The notes under the pieces are model-generated. The model was not told the origin of the DNA and did not search any database. It saw only the letters and a program-made list of their open reading frames with translations. DNA of 43,637 nucleotides from an uncultured Clostridia bacterium (GTDB taxonomy: Bacteria; Bacillota; Clostridia; Christensenellales; Borkfalkiaceae): contig CANRDY010000001.1 in NCBI GenBank assembly GCA_947629515.1, positions 88,948 to 132,584 on the forward strand, read 5' to 3'. Below, one piece after another: positions 30,710 through 38,070 of the stretch. Both the position numbers and the translations under genes were made by a program. The first letter of the stretch is position 1. Each line of letters starts with the position of its first letter.

Positions 30710-31170
30710 CACCCAATCGGCACTTCGGGGGAAGCCGACGAAGTTATGGGCGTTACAGTCAATCGGTGCGGCGAACAGTAAATGACCGTCCCGCCCCCCG
30801 AAATTTCGGGCAGTTTGCAGTCGCCGCCCTTGCAGTCGGCTTCGGTTATCTTAACGCTCCTCTTTTCGCGATCCACGCACACCACGTTATACCCCCACGG
30901 GGTCTGCACTTTTATTAAAACGAGCGCGCCGCTCTCCTCTTCTTCCACCGTCTGCGGGCTTAAATTGCTCCCGCCCGCCGAAAAGGTGTACTCGTAGACG
31001 GTCTGCCCGTCCACGCTCACGCGCACGCCGTCGAAGCCGCCGCCCCCGCCCGCAAAGAAAAAAGCGCAGAATATCGCCGCCGCAACCACGGCGATCGCGG
31101 CGTAAATTATCAAATCGAGGGGTCTGAACCACCCGCCCGACTTTGCCTCTTTTACCTTTTTCAGCGACAT
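30709..31170 (-). CDS. NusG domain II-containing membrane protein
   Basis: 153 residues. One N-terminal membrane helix (LIIYAAIAVVAAAIFCAFFF) and an extracytoplasmic beta domain of the NusG-II family: VRVSVDGQTVYEYTF, then VVCVDREKRSVKITEADCKG, GDCKLPEISGGGTVIYCSPHRL with two Cys that may pair. Family members cluster with Gx transporters, ApbE and Rnf genes, as here; their role is unsettled. An in-frame TTG upstream would add 22 basic residues. ATG 31170, with AAGGAA ahead, fits better. Confidence 0.82.
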   Translation of the reverse strand: MSLKKVKEAKSGGWFRPLDLIIYAAIAVVAAAIFCAFFFAGGGGGFDGVRVSVDGQTVYEYTFSAGGSNLSPQTVEEEESGALVLIKVQTPWGYNVVCVDREKRSVKITEADCKGGDCKLPEISGGGTVIYCSPHRLTVTPITSSASPEVPIG

Positions 31171-31230
31171 ATATCTGTATTTTTCCTTATTTTTCGTAAA
31201 AAAGTTACTGCGTTTCCGACGTTTGGGAAA

Positions 31231-31246
31231 GTTCAATCGATTGAAC
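31231..31246. promoter_or_regulatory. 16-bp perfect palindrome, possible operator
   Basis: GTTCAATCGATTGAAC lies 61 bp before the NusG-II ATG and 78 bp after the apbE stop. Perfect dyad symmetry of this length, with no T-run, suggests a homodimeric regulator site. No factor can be named. Confidence 0.45.
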
Positions 31247-31323
31247 TCTTACCCACGGGGATAAGAATGGTTAACGTCACCGCGGCGGTTGGGGCGCAGT
31301 TCCCGCCTTTACGGTTCACAAAG

Positions 31324-32529
31324 TCAATCGACCCGAATAAACCCGCCCGCAAGGGTAAACGCGCCCTCCGCAAGGCTTGTGAACACCTTGTAACTTCCGC
31401 CGTTGCCGCCGTTGCCGTCAGCACCGCCGTTGCCGCCGTCGTCCGAATAGACGAACATCGCCGCAAGCCCCTGCGTTTTTATGAACTCCTTTGCGCTCTG
31501 TACGTCCATTGCGCACACGGCTGTCGAGAGCGCGTCGTTCAAGGCGGCGGAATCGCCCAAAACTATCGCGCTCATTATGCCCGAGGTTATGGGGCGGCAG
31601 GTACGCGGATCGATGAGGTGGCAATACCTCTGCCCCGAGAACTCGTAAAAATTGCCCTCGCCGTAGTCGCCGCTCGTCGAAACGCAGGTGTTTTTGAGGC
31701 GTATCTGCGCGTAGACGGCGGACTCGTCGCGCGGATTCACGCAGTTTAACTTGAACTCGCCCCCGCCCGAGAACTCGCCGAAGGCAATACTGCTCGAAGA
31801 GAACCAGAACATTGCCCTTGTAAAGCCGCTTGCTTTGAGCATGGCGTTCACGCCGTCGGCGACGTATCCCTTTGAAATGCCGCCGAGGTCTATCTTTATC
31901 GAAAGCTCTTCTTCCCCGCCCCCGATTTTGACCGTAGTAAGCGGCTTTTTGGCGTAATATCTGCCCCCCTCTTCGCGCACGACGTCGGCGGCGGAGAGCG
32001 ACGAGAACGCCGAGGCAAGGGCGGCGTAGGCGTCGGTTTCTTGCTTTGAGGGAAGTTCGTCCTCGCTCTGCGGCTTTTGGTTTTGCGCTCCGAAGCCGAA
32101 CGCGCGGACGGCGTAATAGACGGCGGGGTTGTAGCTGCCGCCGCTCTTTTCCATTGCGTCAAAGGCGGCAAGCACAGCCCCGTATGTAATTTGATCTATC
32201 TCGGTTTCGCCCCCCGCGGGCAGTGCGTTGAACGCGGAGATATACGATCCTTCCACGTTCACGTCGAGGGAGCTTTCGGCTTTTTTTATGAACTCGCCCG
32301 CTTCCCTTTCGAGCTTTTCGAAAGTCTGGCTGTTCCGTTCGTCCGAAAAGTCGGCGTACACGGTAAGCTCGGCGGGACCGTTCATAGCCCAGAAGGTCGC
32401 CTTGCGCGCCGATTCCGAGGGAGCGCACCCCGCAAGAGTTATTGAAAATATCGCCGATAAGACGATCATCGCCGCAAGCGTAAACGCGGCAGATCGGGCG
32501 CGGCGCGCCCCGTTAAAAGACTTCTTCAC
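31324..32529 (-). CDS. apbE: ApbE, FAD:protein FMN transferase (lipoprotein)
   Basis: 401 residues. Signal peptide ending in lipobox ITLAGC. It transfers FMN from FAD to Thr/Ser of exported flavoproteins such as RnfG and RnfD. Family motifs: SYISAFNALPAGG, SYNPAVYYAVRAFGF, IDLGGISKGYVADGVNAML, CVSTSGDYGEG, HLIDPRTCRPITSG and DALSTAVCAM. The metal-binding Asp/Thr region DALSTA is present. Near residue 365 is a Gly/Asn insert (DDGGNGGADGNGGNGGS). The GTG at 32529 starts the signal peptide and lies six bases after TATAAT, so its mRNA may be leaderless. Confidence 0.92.
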   Translation of the reverse strand: MKKSFNGARRARSAAFTLAAMIVLSAIFSITLAGCAPSESARKATFWAMNGPAELTVYADFSDERNSQTFEKLEREAGEFIKKAESSLDVNVEGSYISAFNALPAGGETEIDQITYGAVLAAFDAMEKSGGSYNPAVYYAVRAFGFGAQNQKPQSEDELPSKQETDAYAALASAFSSLSAADVVREEGGRYYAKKPLTTVKIGGGEEELSIKIDLGGISKGYVADGVNAMLKASGFTRAMFWFSSSSIAFGEFSGGGEFKLNCVNPRDESAVYAQIRLKNTCVSTSGDYGEGNFYEFSGQRYCHLIDPRTCRPITSGIMSAIVLGDSAALNDALSTAVCAMDVQSAKEFIKTQGLAAMFVYSDDGGNGGADGNGGNGGSYKVFTSLAEGAFTLAGGFIRVD

Positions 32530-32533
32530 CCCT

Positions 32534-32563
32534 CTATTATAGCATAGAGGCGGCAAAAATCAA
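32534..32563 (-). promoter_or_regulatory. Probable apbE promoter overlapping the translation start
   Basis: Minus strand TTGATT, 16-base spacer, TATAAT (about 32536-32541), then AGAGGG and the GTG start. The expected transcript start coincides with the GTG. Confidence 0.5.
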
Positions 32564-32591
32564 AGGCTTTTTACGGGCGCGTTAAAATTAA

Positions 32592-32620
32592 GCGGCGGAG
32601 AGCATCGCGCTCTCCGCCGC
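32592..32620 (-). terminator. Terminator of lgt
   Basis: 12-bp perfect stem (32592-32603 with 32609-32620), loop of 5, then TTAATTTT on the minus strand; 20 bp after the lgt stop. Confidence 0.7.
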
Positions 32621-32639
32621 CCGAAATATTCGGTGTTTT

Positions 32640-33686
32640 TCAATTTGTCTTTGCGCCGTTTGCCGCTTCGCCGTTTGCGCTCTCCGCATTGCTTGCGGTT
32701 GCGCTCTCTGTGCCGCTTGCGGTTGCGCCGTTTGCGCCATTAGTTCCGTCCGCGCCGTCCGCGTTTACGGCGTTTGCGCTGACCGCGCCGTTCTCAGCCT
32801 CCGCGGTAACTTCGCCGTTGCTTCCGTCCGCACCGCCCGCTGCTTCCGCTTTCTCAGCGGCAAGCTCGGGGTGTTTCATATGCTTTTCGAACACGTAATA
32901 TTGCAGGAAAATATAGCCAATGCCCGCGAGAGCCATCACCACCGACCAAATCTGCGAGGGGGTGAGCGCCTTGCCGAGGAACTCGCCGCGGGGGTCGTCG
33001 CGCACGAATTCTATAAAGAATCTCCACACGCCGTACGAGAAGAGATAGAGCGCGAAGTTATAGTTGAAGCGGAACTTAAAGTAGAGCACTATCATGACCG
33101 CCGCGAGCACGACGAGGAAGATACACTCGAAAAGCTGCGTGGGAACGACGAGCACGTCGGAGTGCCGTCCCCCCGGCGCGGAGCAGGGCAGACCTACCCA
33201 CGAGTCGGTGGGCATGCCGTAGCAACAGCCCGCAAAAAAACAACCCAGCCGCCCGAACGCGTGCGCTATAACTATTCCTATGGGGATAAAGGGGAGCGCG
33301 TCGGTGAGGGTCGCGTTCATATGGTTCTGCAAGAGTTTTATCTTTGTGCGGGGGGCGATGAGGTAGATATACAGCCAATACACGCCCAAAAAGCTGACTA
33401 CGCCGCCGATAAGCCCGCCGATAAAGGTCATTCCGCTGAGCGAAAAGCCCGCCTGCGGGTTCTCGATGAAGTTATAAAGCCCTTGAAAGAGCGCGGCGGC
33501 GAATATGCCGAAGCCCGTTCCCACAACGCCGATTATGAGGATCTTGTCGGTCGCTTCCTCGTTGAACTTCATCTTCCACATTGCGATCATCAAAAAGACG
33601 AAGCAGGCGATTATCCCCGCCGCCATACATATGCCGTAGGCGTAAATTTCGACGCTTCCTATCCTGAACAACGCCTGAGGGTGCAT
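32640..33686 (-). CDS. lgt: Lgt, prolipoprotein diacylglyceryl transferase, with long Ala/Asn/Gly tail
   Basis: 348 residues; a typical Lgt is 260-290. Seven-helix membrane enzyme that transfers diacylglycerol to the lipobox Cys. It shows IGSVEIYAYGICMAAGI, FIGGLIGGVVSF, the signature HAFGRLGCFFAGCCYGMPTD with the catalytic region, PTQLFECIF, and RFFIEFVRDDPRG. From about residue 275 there is a hydrophilic tail of TEAENGAVSANAVNADGADG-like repeats, outside the known fold. Strong promoter and AAAGGAG site. Substrates in this window include the BspA-like protein and ApbE. Confidence 0.95.
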   Translation of the reverse strand: MHPQALFRIGSVEIYAYGICMAAGIIACFVFLMIAMWKMKFNEEATDKILIIGVVGTGFGIFAAALFQGLYNFIENPQAGFSLSGMTFIGGLIGGVVSFLGVYWLYIYLIAPRTKIKLLQNHMNATLTDALPFIPIGIVIAHAFGRLGCFFAGCCYGMPTDSWVGLPCSAPGGRHSDVLVVPTQLFECIFLVVLAAVMIVLYFKFRFNYNFALYLFSYGVWRFFIEFVRDDPRGEFLGKALTPSQIWSVVMALAGIGYIFLQYYVFEKHMKHPELAAEKAEAAGGADGSNGEVTAEAENGAVSANAVNADGADGTNGANGATASGTESATASNAESANGEAANGAKTN

Positions 33687-33768
33687 TACTTTCTCCTTTT
33701 TTTCGGGCGGTCACAGCGCGCCCGCCTTAACGCGAGGACAACTTTCTTAAAACCGCGTTGATACTGTC

Positions 33769-33797
33769 ATTATAATACCGCCGCAAAAAAATGTCAA
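33769..33797 (-). promoter_or_regulatory. Perfect consensus promoter of lgt
   Basis: Minus strand TTGACA (33792-33797), exactly 17 bases, TATAAT (33769-33774). About 75 bases of 5' UTR follow. Confidence 0.8.
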
Positions 33798-33881
33798 CTT
33801 TATGCCCGATATTGTTTGGTTTGAACCCGTTTGCCGCCGAACGTCACATTTGCGTTGGTTCATGTATCGGAATTTAACGGT

Positions 33882-34028
33882 CGGTTCTGCCTGTAATCGG
33901 TTCAACTCTTAAAAGGTTCAGCCCGAACAAGACGAACAATTAAATGAACGGTTCTGCCTGTAATCGGTTCAGCCCGAACAAGACGAACAATTAAATGAAC
34001 GGTTCTGCCTGTAATCGGTTCAGCCCTT
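33882..34028. repeat. 51-bp tandem repeat extending into the leuA stop region
   Basis: Unit of 51 bp (CGGTTCTGCCTGTAATCGGT then TCAGCCCGAACAAGACGAAC and AATTAAATGAA). Copies: 33882-33948 (67 bp, with an internal 16-bp insertion), 33949-33999 (exact), and a partial one from 34000 that runs into the leuA stop codon. The unit therefore contains the leuA 3' end (GGCTGA on the minus strand). Confidence 0.8.
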
Positions 34029-35675
34029 TAACAGATTATTGACGGCGGAGACAAGGGCTTTGTAACTGCTCTTTATAATGTCGTCGTCGACGCCCGCGCC
34101 CCAATAGGTCTTGCCGCCGCTCTCCACGCCGACGTACGAAAGGGCTTTAGAAGCCGAGCTTTGGCTTAAAGCGTGCTGTTCGTAGCCCGTTAAAACGTAG
34201 TCGGTTTTGAGGAACTTTTTGAGGGCGTTCGAAACGGCGTCGAGCCTGCCGTTGCCGTTGCTCTTTACAACGCTCTCCTTGCCGTCGGAATAAACGGTGA
34301 CCGTCGCCTCGATGCCGTTGACCTGTCTGAAATGACATTCGGGAACGTCGAAAAAGGCGCGGGAACGCACAAATTCGTCCTCGAAAATGCGGTAAAGCTC
34401 GTCGGCTTTAAGCTCTTTGTGCAGTCTGTCCGAAACGGCTTTCGCCTTGTAGCCCATGTCCTCTTTCATCTTGCGGGGCATATCTATGCCGAAGTTCTGT
34501 TTGAGAACGTAGCCGACGCCCCCTTTTCCCGACTGCGAGTTTATGCGAATGACGTCCGAATCGTATTCCCTGCCCACGTCGCGGGGGTCGATGGGAAGAT
34601 AGGGAACCGTCCACACGTCCGAGGGGTTCTTCCTCAGCTCCATGCCCTTTGCGATGGCGTCCTGATGAGAACCCGAAAAAGCGGCGAACACCAGCTCTCC
34701 CGCGTAGGGCTGACGGGGGCTTATCGCCATGGAAGTGAAGTTGCGGTACATGGAGCACACGTAGGGCATATTGCCGAAGTTGAGCTTGGGGTCAACCCCC
34801 TGCGAAAACATGTTCATGGCAAGGGTTATGATGTCGACGTTGCCCGTTCTTTCGCCGTTACCGAAGAGCGTGCCCTCTATTCTGTCGGCTCCCGCCAACA
34901 GCCCCATTTCGGCGGCGGCGACGCCGCAGCCTCTGTCGTTGTGGGGGTGAAGGGATATTTCAACGCTGTCGCGGTAGTTCATGTGCTTGTGCATGTACTC
35001 TATCTGCTGGGCGTAGACGTGCGGCATGGCGTTTTCGACCGTGGCGGGAAGATTGATTATCGCCTTTTTTTGAGGCGTGGGACGCCATATATCGAGCACG
35101 GCGTTTACCACTTCGAGGGCGTACTCGGGCTCCGTGCCCGTAAAAGATTCGGGCGAGTACTCGAAGCGGTAGTCCGCCCCCTCGGCTTCGGTCAGCTCTT
35201 TCAATAGCTTCGCCCCGTCGACGGCAATCTTCTTTATCTCCTCTTTGTTCTTTTTGAATACTTGCTCTCTCTGTGCAAGCGAGGTGGAGTTGTACACGTG
35301 CACGATGACGTTTTTAGCCCCGCGCACGGCTTCGAAGGTCTTTTTTATTATGTGTTCGCGCGCCTGAGTGAGCACCTGCACGGTAACGTCGTCGGGAATA
35401 AGCCCCTCTTCTATGAGCGTTCTCATAAAGGAGTACTCCGTGTCGGAAGCGGCGGGGAAGCCCACCTCTATCTCCTTGAACCCCAGCTCGCACAGGAGCT
35501 TGAAAAATTCGACCTTGGTCTTTTCGTCCATAGGCTCTACAAGGCTTTGATTTCCGTCGCGAAGGTCTACCGAGCACCACTTGGGGGCGCGCTCCACCGC
35601 GTCCTTTTCGACCCAGTCCATACACCTCTCGGGGGGCATAAAATAGGCTTTTTTGTACTTGTTGCAGTTTTCCAT
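34020..35675 (-). CDS. leuA: LeuA, 2-isopropylmalate synthase
   Basis: 551 residues, the long LeuA2-type enzyme. It condenses acetyl-CoA with 2-oxoisovalerate, the first committed step of leucine synthesis. Motifs: WCSVDLRDGNQSLVEPMD, FKEIEVGFPAASDTEYSF, ISLHPHNDRGCGVAAAEMGL with metal His residues, and DRIEGTLFGNGERTGNVDI. The C-terminal regulatory LeuA_dimer domain begins near 430 and includes GIEATVTVYSDGKE. Citramalate synthase is an alternative, but the sequence type and the leucine T-box (CUC specifier) favour leucine. An AGGAGG site precedes the ATG. Confidence 0.95.
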   Translation of the reverse strand: MENCNKYKKAYFMPPERCMDWVEKDAVERAPKWCSVDLRDGNQSLVEPMDEKTKVEFFKLLCELGFKEIEVGFPAASDTEYSFMRTLIEEGLIPDDVTVQVLTQAREHIIKKTFEAVRGAKNVIVHVYNSTSLAQREQVFKKNKEEIKKIAVDGAKLLKELTEAEGADYRFEYSPESFTGTEPEYALEVVNAVLDIWRPTPQKKAIINLPATVENAMPHVYAQQIEYMHKHMNYRDSVEISLHPHNDRGCGVAAAEMGLLAGADRIEGTLFGNGERTGNVDIITLAMNMFSQGVDPKLNFGNMPYVCSMYRNFTSMAISPRQPYAGELVFAAFSGSHQDAIAKGMELRKNPSDVWTVPYLPIDPRDVGREYDSDVIRINSQSGKGGVGYVLKQNFGIDMPRKMKEDMGYKAKAVSDRLHKELKADELYRIFEDEFVRSRAFFDVPECHFRQVNGIEATVTVYSDGKESVVKSNGNGRLDAVSNALKKFLKTDYVLTGYEQHALSQSSASKALSYVGVESGGKTYWGAGVDDDIIKSSYKALVSAVNNLLKG

Positions 35676-35740
35676 TTGTCCTCCTGAGCCGCGCCGCGCG
35701 CGGCGTTCACCTTAATTTTTGAGTATAATTTTTGAGTATA

Positions 35741-35980
35741 AAAAAAGGTCGCCCCCGTAAAGAGGCGTCCTGTAAAAACGCTGTACCACTCTTCTTTGCG
35801 GAAAACTCCGCCTTTAAGGCGCGTGCACGCCCTTCCCTTTGTACGGCGGGGAACCGTTTGCGGCTACTTGATTTCACCCCAACTGCTCCGCGGCGAGTTC
35901 GCGCAACCCCTTCGCGCGCCTTGCACCGTGCGGCGCGTCTCTGTATCCCGAGAAATTTGCGTTACTATTCCGCTTCATCG
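35741..35980 (-). promoter_or_regulatory. Leucine T-box leader of leuA
   Basis: Minus-strand T-box riboswitch. Stem I has AGTA on the 5' side of the specifier loop (about 35966) and an ACAGAGA motif. The 3' side is GCGCGAACTCGCCGC, giving specifier CTC (35895-35897, Leu). The T-box is AGAGTGGTACAGCG (35779-35792), a variant of AGGGTGGNACCGCG. TGGT pairs with the ACCA end of a tRNA with discriminator A, right for tRNA-Leu. The terminator stem CGCCTC/GGGGCG plus TTTTTTT ends at 35741. Low charged tRNA-Leu would promote readthrough. Confidence 0.85.
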
Positions 35981-36084
35981 CATTTATATGAACCGTATTT
36001 TTGGGGAACGTATCTCCGATTTTCGGGGAAAATTACCACGACTTTTGTCGAATATCGCTCCGCCGTGCGGCTGTTTACGGATAT

Positions 36085-36113
36085 ATCATATCATAAAAAA
36101 CCCGCCCCGTCAA
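36085..36113 (-). promoter_or_regulatory. Promoter of leuA
   Basis: Minus strand TTGACG (36108-36113), 17-base spacer, TATGAT (36085-36090). The transcript starts near 36078, giving a leader of about 400 bases that holds the T-box. Confidence 0.7.
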
Positions 36114-36186
36114 GCGGTTTTTAAGCTGTTTTTTAAACGGGCGAAAGGAGCGCGAATTACGTCCCTTTTTGCGGGCTTCGGGCGTT

Positions 36187-36879
36187 TCAGCCGTGTTCGC
36201 CCATGTCGGCGGTGCGTGGAGCGGCGTATAAGTCGAACTCCTCGTCGATGTCGAACTCACTGTCGTCGTCGAACGCGGCGAGCTTGGAGACCGATACCTC
36301 GTAAGCCGTCATCGTTACAAAGCTCTCGTCGGGCTGTTTTTTCTGATATTCGCGGCTCTGTATTCTGCCCGACAGCGCAACTCTGTCGCCCACGGAGAGG
36401 TTGCGCACGAACCTTGCGTTCCGCCCCCACGCTATGGCGGGAATGTAGTCCGACTTGTTGTAACTGCGGTTGACGGCTATAAGAAGATCGGCTATTTCGC
36501 GGTTAAAGGGGGTCGTGCGGTAGACGGGCGGCTTGCATATATACCCCGAAAGCACAATTGAGTTGGGGTTTTTGCCCGCCTGCGCGGAAAGAAGCTCGCG
36601 CACGAACACCGTGAGCATAAGGCGCGATCTGCCGTTTTCGAGCTTGTTGTAACTGCGGAACTGCCCCAGAGCGCATATAGTGCCGCCGGGCTTCATCTCC
36701 TCGGTCATAATTCTCTCGGAGACGGTTACGGGAAGTACGTCCGCCTGCCCCGAAAGGCGCATAACTTTGACGAAGAACTCATAGAACCCCTCGCCGTAGA
36801 CCTCGTGCGAAAACTTAGCCTCGGAAGCTATTTCGCCGTAAATGTACACCCTGTTGTTTTTTTCGGTATTGTAATTCAT
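36187..36879 (-). CDS. Single-stranded DNA-binding protein with two OB folds
   Basis: 230 residues. Two SSB-type OB folds in one chain: residues about 9-105 (NRVYIYGEIASEAKFSH; FYEFFVKVMRLSGQADVLPV; TICALGQFRSYN) and about 109-205 (NSIVLSGYICKPPVYRTTPF; IADLLIAVNRSYNKSDYIPA; GDRVALSGRIQSREYQ). An acidic C-terminal segment (FDDDSEFDIDEEFDLY) recalls the SSB acidic tail, although it does not end in the usual DDDIPF. It may be the lineage's alternative SSB or a primosome component. ATG 36879 lies six bases after GGAGG. It is about 70 bp downstream of the deacetylase gene on the same strand. Confidence 0.85.
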   Translation of the reverse strand: MNYNTEKNNRVYIYGEIASEAKFSHEVYGEGFYEFFVKVMRLSGQADVLPVTVSERIMTEEMKPGGTICALGQFRSYNKLENGRSRLMLTVFVRELLSAQAGKNPNSIVLSGYICKPPVYRTTPFNREIADLLIAVNRSYNKSDYIPAIAWGRNARFVRNLSVGDRVALSGRIQSREYQKKQPDESFVTMTAYEVSVSKLAAFDDDSEFDIDEEFDLYAAPRTADMGEHG

Positions 36880-36949
36880 ATCTGCCTCCAAAATTTGTAT
36901 TTCTCAATATATATCGCGTTTTTTGAACGATCGGGCGGGGGAACGTTAC

Positions 36950-37714
36950 CTACTGCGCCCTCTGTTGTCTGCCCGTTGAGTCTATGGTGTAGTTTTCCCT
37001 CATTATAAGCTCGCCCACGGGCAAAAAACCAAAACCCTTGTTTTTGAGCGTTTCTATTATGATGGGAACAGCCTCGGCGGTGTGCAGACCGTTGTTGTGC
37101 ATGAGCACTATCGAACCGCTCTTTACGCCGTTTATCACCCGCATTGCTATGTCGGTCGCCGAAAGATCCTTCCAATCGAGGGAGTCGACGTCCCACTGAA
37201 TGGTGTAAAAGCCCATTTCCGAAGCCGTTTTTATAAGCTCGTCGTCGTAGTCGCCGTAGGGGGCGCGGAATAGCTCGACGGGCTTGCCCGTCACATTTTC
37301 TATTGCCTCCGCCGAAGTGGACAGCTCTATCTTTATCTCCTCGGCGTTCTGCTTCGACATATAGGAGTGCGTGGCGGAATGCGTGCCTATTTCGCAGTTC
37401 GCGCCGTCTATCTTTTTGACGTACTCGGGGTATTTTTCGGTCCAGAATTCGACCATGAAGAAGGTCGCCCGCACCCCGCCGTTTTTAAGACCTTTCAAAA
37501 TTTCGTCCGTGTGCTCCACGCCCCACGCGCAGTCGAAAGTCAAAGCCACCGTCTTGTCGTCGCGCTCGGTGGAGTAGATGGGCAAAAGGCGCGGAGTGCC
37601 GTTAAAATATACGGCGTAAGCCCCCGTAAACCTTGCCGAAACGCACAGTACCGCCGCCATTAACAGTGCCGCCGCCCACGCAAGCGCGCTTTTTAAGCTG
37701 AATGTCGCTGTCAC
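36950..37714 (-). CDS. Polysaccharide deacetylase (NodB/CE4 family, PdaB-like)
   Basis: 254 residues with an N-terminal signal anchor (SALAWAAALLMAAVLCVSA). CE4 motifs: VALTFDCAWGVEHTDEIL (motif 1, the second acidic residue replaced as in PdaB-type enzymes), the metal pair GTHSATHSYM, RAPYGDYDDELI, WDVDSLDWKD and IVLMHNNG with the catalytic His. It should act outside the membrane on peptidoglycan N-acetyl groups. PdaB members are tied to sporulation, but no other sporulation gene is visible here. The start is a GTG, seven bases after GGAG. Confidence 0.9.
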   Translation of the reverse strand: MTATFSLKSALAWAAALLMAAVLCVSARFTGAYAVYFNGTPRLLPIYSTERDDKTVALTFDCAWGVEHTDEILKGLKNGGVRATFFMVEFWTEKYPEYVKKIDGANCEIGTHSATHSYMSKQNAEEIKIELSTSAEAIENVTGKPVELFRAPYGDYDDELIKTASEMGFYTIQWDVDSLDWKDLSATDIAMRVINGVKSGSIVLMHNNGLHTAEAVPIIIETLKNKGFGFLPVGELIMRENYTIDSTGRQQRAQ

Positions 37715-37936
37715 TCTTTACTCCGATAATACCTTAAAAATTATGTCTTAAACTGTCTTTTACGGGGTTAAAAGGCGTTTATTTGCCAAAAACCTCCGCC
37801 GCCCCGCACATTATAGCTTATGCCCGCCCGCCCCCGCATATGCCCCCTTGTCCCTTTTGAACCGTTCAAACGGTAACTTTACCCCCGCGTGCGGGCGTAA
37901 ATCGGGCGTTATTATAATATTTTTTAACGTAAATCG

Positions 37937-38011
37937 GGCGTAAAAAGGGCGGCGGCTTTTTGAAAAAGGGCGTAAAAAGGGCGGCGGCTTTTTGAAAAAA
38001 AGCCGCCGCCC
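37937..38011 (-). terminator. Terminator of the aspS-gatCAB operon, partly duplicated
   Basis: Perfect stem GGGCGGCGGCTTTTT/AAAAAGCCGCCGCCC (37979-37993 with 37997-38011) followed on the minus strand by TTTTT. One 32-bp unit containing the left arm is repeated directly at about 37947-37978. The rest of the gap 37715-38070 holds CGTAAATCGGGCG repeats and no ORF. Confidence 0.75.
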
Positions 38012-38070
38012 GTTCATCGATATGCAATTTCATTTTTGTTTTAAGTCCGCGCGTTTTTTATTCGACGCCC

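Noticed and set aside
35741-35980. Isoleucine specifier (ATC in GTGAAATCAAG) for the leuA T-box, which would suggest citramalate synthase
   Set aside because: Pairing of stem I (CGCAA/TTGCG and GCGG/CCGC) places the specifier loop at GCGCGAACTCGCCGC instead, giving CTC (Leu) and aligning with the aspS leader.
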